A stretch of DNA of 46,368 nt from Desulfatibacillum alkenivorans DSM 16219 (GTDB lineage: Bacteria > Desulfobacterota > Desulfobacteria > Desulfobacterales > Desulfatibacillaceae): assembly GCF_900142135.1 (NCBI RefSeq), contig NZ_FQZU01000043.1, forward strand, positions 1 through 46,368. The letters run 5' to 3'. The translations under genes were made by a program, and so were the position numbers. This document shows positions 42,008 to 46,368 of the stretch, in pieces. Position 1 is the first letter of the stretch; every line of letters begins with the position of its first letter. Under the pieces are notes generated by a model. The model ran no database searches. It had not been told where the DNA came from and saw nothing but the letters and a program-made list of their open reading frames with translations.

Positions 42008-42799
42008 TTAGTGGCTTCCGCCATCGCCGCCGAAAATCAGCCCCATGCCGAGCCCCGCCATAATGGCGATGACCGAGGCGATGATTCCATAAAGGGCGCC
42101 GTGCTCATACGCGACTTTCGCCATAAACTCGGGAATCCCGACACGCTTGATCTCAAGAGGCCTGTCATCCCTTTCAGCCGCTTTTCCGTCTTTAATAACC
42201 ACCGCCGTGACCACGTAATCCCCCTGCTTCATGCGCGGCGGCAGGGAGATGTTGCAGGAGAACGAACGGACGCCATTTTTCTCGCCCGTATACTTAACGG
42301 CATTGTTATTGAGGGCGTAGAGCCCTTCCTTTTTCTTCAGCTTTACGAATTCTTCGAACAGGGCTTTGTTATTGGCGTCGCAGTCGGAAGACTCAATGGA
42401 AACCTCTCCGGCCAGTTTGTCAAAACCCACGCCCAGGCTCGTCAGGGCGGCGTTGCCGCCGTCTTCTTCCGATGAATAGGCCTCGGGCAGATTGAGCATG
42501 TACACTGTGGGGGCGTTTTCCAGGGAGACTTCGCCCGTGTTCATCCACAGCAGGCCAAAGGCTTTGCCTTTTTTGGAAAGAACGACTTTGTCGCGCTCCC
42601 CCTTGACTTCCACAAGCACCTGGGCCGAGGCGGGAATCGTTCCTGTAAGCGTGACTTGCGCGCCGTTGTACATGGCGCCGATGGATACCGTACCCGGCTC
42701 CAGATGGATGGATGATGAGGTCTGGGCTGCGCCGGACGCAGCACAGACAAGAAGCATTACGAGGGCCAGGCCGATCGCCGGCAAGAATTTATTACGCAT
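42008..42799 (-). CDS. TIGR02186-type membrane-anchored protein
   Basis: 263 residues. An N-terminal signal peptide (LPAIGLALVMLLVCAASGAAQ), an extracytoplasmic beta-rich region, and one C-terminal membrane helix (IIASVIAIMAGLGMGLIFG). The layout and SIHLEPGTVSIGAMYNGAQVTL resemble the TIGR02186 family, which is regularly found next to TSUP (TauE/SafE) exporters, as here: the TSUP gene lies two bases upstream. Probably an accessory protein of that exporter. Confidence 0.82.
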   Translation of the reverse strand: MRNKFLPAIGLALVMLLVCAASGAAQTSSSIHLEPGTVSIGAMYNGAQVTLTGTIPASAQVLVEVKGERDKVVLSKKGKAFGLLWMNTGEVSLENAPTVYMLNLPEAYSSEEDGGNAALTSLGVGFDKLAGEVSIESSDCDANNKALFEEFVKLKKKEGLYALNNNAVKYTGEKNGVRSFSCNISLPPRMKQGDYVVTAVVIKDGKAAERDDRPLEIKRVGIPEFMAKVAYEHGALYGIIASVIAIMAGLGMGLIFGGDGGSH

Positions 42800-42801
42800 A
42801 A

Positions 42802-43725
42802 TCAGTGCCCTCCCATATACGCTAACATGATTTCAGGCGGGAATAAAAGGTGAAACAACATTTTAAACATGACCAGCAGCACCAGGACGGCCAGCAGGAT
42901 CTTCAACTGATCGCCGCCCATTTTTCGGCTGATCTTTGCTCCGAATTGGGCTCCAATGGTGGAGCCGGCCAGCAAGATCACCGCCAGGACGAAATCCACG
43001 GTGTGGTTGGTGGAAGCCTGCATGATGGTGACGTTGATGCACGTGAACAAAATCTGGAAGAGCGTGGTGCCCACCACCACGTGCATGGGCATCCTGAGGA
43101 GATAAACCATGACCGGCACCATGATGAATCCGCCGCCCACGCCCATGATGGCGGCCAGAACCCCCACCATGGTTCCCAAAAACAAAGGCAGCATCAAAGA
43201 AACCCGGATCCCGGACTTCTCGAAATTGGTCTGCCAGGGAAGATTTTCCATCATTCTTGCGTAGGCGTTGTCTTTGGGCTCCGGCGGAGCGGCCGCTGCT
43301 TCCGTTTTTCTCAGCCCCTGAAGGCTTTCGAAAAACATGTAGCCGCCCACAAAGCCCAGCATGACCACATAGGTGATGTTGATCAGAAAATCGGCGTTGC
43401 CTGAAGCCCGCAGAATCTTGATCAACTGAACGCCCAGCGTCCCGCCCGCCACGCCTCCCAACAAAAGGAGGATGCCCATTTTAAAATCCACGTTGCCCAA
43501 GCGGTAATGGGCCAGGGTCCCGGACGTGGAGGCTCCTACGATCTGGTTGGAGTCGGAAGCCGCCGCGACTGTGGGCGGGATTCCGAGCATGATAAGCAGC
43601 GGGGTCATTAAAAAACCCCCGCCGACTCCAAAAATGCCTGAAAGAAGGCCGACGCCTCCCCCCACGGCGAAGATCACCAGCACATTGATGCTGTTCCCGG
43701 CAATTGGCAAGTACAAGTGTGGCAT
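42802..43725 (-). CDS. TSUP (TauE/SafE-type) anion exporter
   Basis: 307 residues with eight or more hydrophobic segments and two repeated GxGGGFxxxP motifs (GVGGGFLMTPLLI near the start, GVGGGFIMVPVMV in the second half), the hallmark of TSUP/sulfite exporter family proteins. These carry sulfite, sulfonates or related organosulfur anions. It overlaps the USP-like gene by one base (TAATG). In a sulfate reducer a role with sulfur anions is plausible, but the substrate cannot be read from the sequence. Confidence 0.88.
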   Translation of the reverse strand: MPHLYLPIAGNSINVLVIFAVGGGVGLLSGIFGVGGGFLMTPLLIMLGIPPTVAAASDSNQIVGASTSGTLAHYRLGNVDFKMGILLLLGGVAGGTLGVQLIKILRASGNADFLINITYVVMLGFVGGYMFFESLQGLRKTEAAAAPPEPKDNAYARMMENLPWQTNFEKSGIRVSLMLPLFLGTMVGVLAAIMGVGGGFIMVPVMVYLLRMPMHVVVGTTLFQILFTCINVTIMQASTNHTVDFVLAVILLAGSTIGAQFGAKISRKMGGDQLKILLAVLVLLVMFKMLFHLLFPPEIMLAYMGGH

Positions 43726-44168
43726 TATCCGTTCCTTATCTTTTCTTGGGCTGGGTTCCTGGGATGAACAACCTCAATCCGGCACGATGTCCGGAACTTG
43801 ATCTCCTCCAAGAGGCTGTCCATCTTTTCCAAATCGCCCCTGGTCCCGGCCGGAGGAGCCCCGAGCACCAACAGCGATATCTCCTGATCCTGAATCAAGC
43901 CCATCAGCTCTTCCTTGAAGGAGCCGTTGGCTATGTAATATTCGATGGAAATTCCCATGGAGCGCCCGTCGGAAATCAGGGTTTCCAGGCGTTTGCGGAA
44001 GGAAGACCCGCCTTGCGGGCCTTTTTCGCTTTCAGAGGGGGATCTCTGGGGACTCATGACAAGCAGCACATAGAGCTTCATCTGCACGCGTTTGGCCAGA
44101 TTCACGGCGTAAATAAAGGGCCAAAAGTTCTCTGTCCTAGAATCCATTCCAACCAATACCTTTTTCAT
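43725..44168 (-). CDS. Universal-stress-like protein, first gene of the TSUP operon
   Basis: 147 residues: MKKVLVGMDSRTENFWPFIYAVNLAKR, SIEYYIANGSFKEELMGLIQDQ and ISLLVLGAPPAG show a USP-like fold without the full ATP-binding loop. The C-terminus (CRIEVVHPRNPAQEK) fits the family. It lies about 32 bases downstream of the predicted start point of the -24/-12 promoter at 44212-44226. Confidence 0.78.
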   Translation of the reverse strand: MKKVLVGMDSRTENFWPFIYAVNLAKRVQMKLYVLLVMSPQRSPSESEKGPQGGSSFRKRLETLISDGRSMGISIEYYIANGSFKEELMGLIQDQEISLLVLGAPPAGTRGDLEKMDSLLEEIKFRTSCRIEVVHPRNPAQEKIRNG

Positions 44169-44211
44169 GGCTGACCATTTCTCCCGTTTTCCACCTGCTC
44201 CCCGCTAAATG

Positions 44212-44226
44212 GCAATTAGGGCGCCA
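44212..44226 (-). promoter_or_regulatory. Sigma-54 promoter of the TSUP/stress operon
   Basis: Minus-strand reading TGGCGCC-CTAA-TTGC with the exact -24/-12 spacing. Predicted start near 44200. Together with the palindromic sites upstream and the adjacent EBP4 gene it forms a complete sigma-54 control unit. Confidence 0.78.
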
Positions 44227-44255
44227 CCATGCTCTAGAAGAAGGAGGCTTGGGAG

Positions 44256-44399
44256 TTGGTTTTTGAAAAAGGACGCCTATATTTGAGGAAAGATGAAGAT
44301 GAACAATTGTATTTAATACTAGCAGGTTATAAGGAATATGCTGAAGCTGTGAAGGCGGCGCCTCGGGGACGGAAAAATATTTTTCCCAAGGCGCTTTAA
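44256..44399 (+). CDS. Possible small protein opposite to the operon
   Basis: 47 residues (LVFEKGRLYLRKDEDEQLYL...) from TTG 44256 to TAA 44399. AGGAGG lies eight bases before the TTG, and the amino acid composition is protein-like and charged. There is no ATG, it faces away from the operon, and it lies between the promoter and its enhancer sites, so it may be a decayed gene end. No family recognised. Confidence 0.3.
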   Translation: MVFEKGRLYLRKDEDEQLYLILAGYKEYAEAVKAAPRGRKNIFPKAL

Positions 44400-44452
44400 A
44401 TATGGAAAATCAGGAAAAAGAGCTCAATTTCCAGCTCATGCAACGGATTTTG

Positions 44453-44551
44453 GTTTCATTTTGAAACAAGAACGGCGGAAAAATAGGAAAATGTTGGCTT
44501 ATTTATAAAATTCAATATGTTATAAAAGTTAAGCTCGTTTCAGAATGAAAA
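44453..44551. promoter_or_regulatory. Two GTTTCA-N3-TGAAAC palindromes, probable EBP4 enhancer sites
   Basis: GTTTCA-TTT-TGAAAC (44453-44467) is a perfect palindrome, and GTTTCA-GAA-TGAAAA (44537-44551) differs by one base; they are 84 bp apart. They sit about 230-330 bp upstream of the -24/-12 promoter, between it and the EBP4 gene. The half-site equals the TGTTTCA boxes of the NADH/HdrA operon. Confidence 0.62.
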
Positions 44552-44566
44552 CCCGGTTGGAAGCAA

Positions 44567-45919
44567 TCATTCCTCCTTACTCAGATTATACTTGCGCATC
44601 CGCCGCCACAAGGTTGTGCGGGGAAGCCCGAGGATATTGCAAGCCAGGCCGATGTTGGCGCCAGCCACGGACAAAACCCGGGCGATGTGCTGCTTTTCCA
44701 TTTCAGCCAGGGTGAGCAGGCCTTCGCCCTTCATGCCCGAAAACTCCAGCTCCTGCAAGTCCGGCGGCAGGTCCTGGATTTGGATGGAGTCCTTTTCCGC
44801 CAGAGCCACGGCCCGCTGTATGATGTTTTCCAGCTCGCGCACGTTTCCGGGAAAGCTGTACCCCATGAGGATGGACAAGGCGGAAGGGGATATCTTTTTG
44901 ATTTTCTTGCCAAAAGCCTGATTGAATTTTTCGATGAAATGGGCGACGAGAAGGGGAATGTCGTCCAGCCTCTCCTCCAGTTTGGGCAGGTTGATTTCCA
45001 CAACATTGATCCTGTAAAACAAATCTTCCCTAAATTCCCCTTTTTCCACGGCGCGCTTCAGGTCTTTGTTGGTGGCGGCGATGATGCGGACGTTCAGTTC
45101 AATGGGCCGGGCGCCGCCCACCCTCAGGATGCGTTTGTCCTGCAAAACGGTCAGAAGACGCACTTGCATGGAAATGGGCATTTCGCCTATTTCATCCAGA
45201 AACACCGTGCCGCCGTCCGCGGATTCGAATAAACCGATTTTGGTTGCCGTTGCGCCGGTAAATGCTCCTTTTTCGTGCCCGAAAAGTTCGGAGGAAATCA
45301 GCTCTTCGGTAAATCCTCCGCAGTTGAAGGATACAAAAGGAGCGTCTTTTCTCGGGCTCAGTTTGTGAATGGCCCGGGCGGCCATTTCCTTGCCGGTTCC
45401 GGTCTCCGCCTGCAGCAGCACGTTGCAGTCCACGGCCGCAACCTTTTTGATGGTGGCGAAAACCGTCTGCATCCTGGGGCTGGCGCCGATAAATCCGGAG
45501 ATGAAGTCCGTGCCTGCCAAAGCGGCCCGCAGGCTTTTATTTTCCCGCCGAAGCTGGATTTTTTCGCCGGCCGCCTTGGCCAGGGAGCGCACGTCATGCA
45601 GCCGGAACGGCTTGGATACGTAATGGAAGGCGCCGAGCTTCATGGCTTCCACAGCGGACTCGATGGTTCCCTGCCCGGTGATGATGATGATTTCCACGTC
45701 TTCGCAGCCGGCCTTGAGTTGGGACAAAACCTGCATGCCGTTCATGTCCGGGAGGGACAGGTCGAGAAAAACCACGTCAAAGGCCCGCCTGCCCATGCGG
45801 TCCAGAAAGGGTTTGGCGGTCTGAAAGGCCTCGGTTTCAAAGCCTTCCGCTTCCAGAACGCTTGCAAGACGCTTGCAAACCGTGGCTTCGTCATCAACTA
45901 TAGCTATTCTCACGCCCAT
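44567..45919 (-). CDS. NtrC-family response regulator (EBP4)
   Basis: 450 residues: receiver about 1-120 (Asp53 in FLDLSLPDMNG, K103), AAA+ about 142-370 with GAFTGA, VFLDE and FREDLFYRI, and a C-terminal Fis-type HTH with PRTTLWRRMRKY. The Walker A reads AETGTGKE (171-178), with Ala in place of the first Gly, a change seen in some otherwise active members; hydrolysis may still be normal. The recognition helix is close to that of EBP1. It lies directly upstream of the promoter region of the 44168 operon. Its kinase is probably the one at 35549. ATG 45919 has a GGAAAGGAAGCGGG leader. Confidence 0.93.
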   Translation of the reverse strand: MGVRIAIVDDEATVCKRLASVLEAEGFETEAFQTAKPFLDRMGRRAFDVVFLDLSLPDMNGMQVLSQLKAGCEDVEIIIITGQGTIESAVEAMKLGAFHYVSKPFRLHDVRSLAKAAGEKIQLRRENKSLRAALAGTDFISGFIGASPRMQTVFATIKKVAAVDCNVLLQAETGTGKEMAARAIHKLSPRKDAPFVSFNCGGFTEELISSELFGHEKGAFTGATATKIGLFESADGGTVFLDEIGEMPISMQVRLLTVLQDKRILRVGGARPIELNVRIIAATNKDLKRAVEKGEFREDLFYRINVVEINLPKLEERLDDIPLLVAHFIEKFNQAFGKKIKKISPSALSILMGYSFPGNVRELENIIQRAVALAEKDSIQIQDLPPDLQELEFSGMKGEGLLTLAEMEKQHIARVLSVAGANIGLACNILGLPRTTLWRRMRKYNLSKEE

Positions 45920-46244
45920 TCCCGCTTCCTTTCCACTTAAGCATCGGCTGCTTTCTTATCCCTGAGAATTCTGCCTCAGCGCCAAGATGCATAATTTTAT
46001 AAAGACATACAATATATTGTCTTCAATTGGAATACTTACCCAAAATCCGCGATTGGATTTGCCGGAGGGGTGGTTTGAACATTTCAGGGCGTTTCAGCCC
46101 TTTTTTTAGGAGTCCGGCGGACTCATCGCCCCCTCCAGGATGGCCAGGGAAGAATCCTCAGCCTGTTTTCTAAGGAAAAGGCCGCACCCCTCCCTCAGAC
46201 CTTTGCCAAGTCTTTTTTCCGCAAACCATTGAACGCAGCTTTTG
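45920..46244. other. Intergenic region before EBP4
   Basis: No gene seen. It contains a perfect palindrome ACAATATATTGT at 46009-46020 inside AAGACA/TGTCTT arms, probably operator or promoter sequence for EBP4, a terminator-like hairpin (listed separately), and the palindrome GAGTCCG-G-CGGACTC at 46110-46124. Confidence 0.4.
46086..46107 (+). terminator. Terminator-like hairpin
   Basis: AGGGC-GTTTCA-GCCCT followed by seven T residues on the plus strand. No plus-strand gene precedes it, so it may protect against read-through or belong to the mobile element remnant. Confidence 0.5.
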
Positions 46245-46368
46245 TCACCCATAACAAAACTCATAGCTTCGATGTCGTATCTCACGCATCACTCCATAGC
46301 CGCCGCGCCGCACCTTCAGAATAACCTCCCGTGCGTGCCTGACGACCTTGCCCGCCAATCCATACAAA
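46245..46368 (-). pseudogene. Transposase C-terminal end (IS1380-like), open at right edge
   Basis: On the minus strand a frame open from the right edge ends at TGA 46245-46247. Its peptide LYGLAGKVVRHAREVILKVR followed by RGGYGVMREIRHRSYEFCYG resembles the end of IS1380-family DDE transposases, which often finish with a basic helix on ILK. Only 40 residues are visible, so the family call is tentative. Whether the gene is intact cannot be seen here. Confidence 0.45.

Overview
The window is dense and strongly sigma-54-centred. Its gene content points to a strictly anaerobic deltaproteobacterium (Desulfobacterota), most likely a sulfate reducer of the Desulfobacterales; a Desulfatibacillum-like organism would fit, but that is an inference from gene content. 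The clues are a NuoE/NuoF/NuoG-like plus HdrA/MvhD electron-transfer operon, an operon resembling the anaerobe-specific 'orange protein' cluster of NifX-like proteins and ferredoxin-bearing MinD ATPases, and a very high density of NtrC-type regulators, histidine kinases and stand-alone receiver proteins. No rRNA, tRNA or CRISPR array was seen. Both edges carry transposase fragments (IS110-like left, probably IS1380-like right).

Layout. 1-336: transposase remnant. 361-2070: PAS-containing sigma-54 activator (EBP1), divergent from the operon at 2555-8008, which encodes a NADH-dehydrogenase-like module fused in function to an HdrA-MvhD protein. 8009-8409: a highly structured intergenic block with terminators for both converging operons. 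8410-14039 (minus): orange-protein-like operon behind a perfect -24/-12 promoter, with its activator EBP2 at 14235-15617. 15743-17493: MarR regulator and Bcr/CflA-type efflux pump. 17838-18602: diguanylate cyclase. 18594-25149 (minus): an operon of receivers, kinases and a DASS/SLC13-type transporter. 25340-28245 (minus): a kinase and NtrC-type regulator pair (EBP3). 29076-35225 (plus): a second, paralogous kinase/receiver/DASS transporter operon. 35549-44168 (minus): kinase, universal stress proteins, receiver, PEP-synthase-like protein, TIGR02186 protein and TSUP exporter. 44567-45919: the regulator EBP4. 46245-46368: transposase end.

How the parts fit. At least four transcription units (starting at 2555, 14039, 25149 and 44168) have good -24/-12 sigma-54 promoters, and a fifth (29076) has a weaker one. 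Each lies next to an activator gene, and upstream of each are repeated or palindromic short motifs at helical spacing that look like enhancer sites: TGTTTCA/TGAAACA for EBP1 and EBP4, AGTAGC-N6-GCTACT for EBP2, TGTAAAA/TTTTACA for EBP3. The same half-site recurs at EBP1 and EBP4 targets, and their recognition helices are nearly identical, so cross-regulation is plausible. The two DASS operons share the EBP3 motif and homologous kinases and receivers, so they look like duplicated transporter-linked signalling systems.

The most unusual items are: the HdrA-MvhD protein, with a degenerate flavin region and a ferredoxin motif in which two cysteines are glycines; the PEP-synthase-like protein without a recognisable PEP/pyruvate barrel in a stress-protein/receiver/kinase operon; the transporter operons full of output-less receivers; and the nested hairpin array at 8043-8332.
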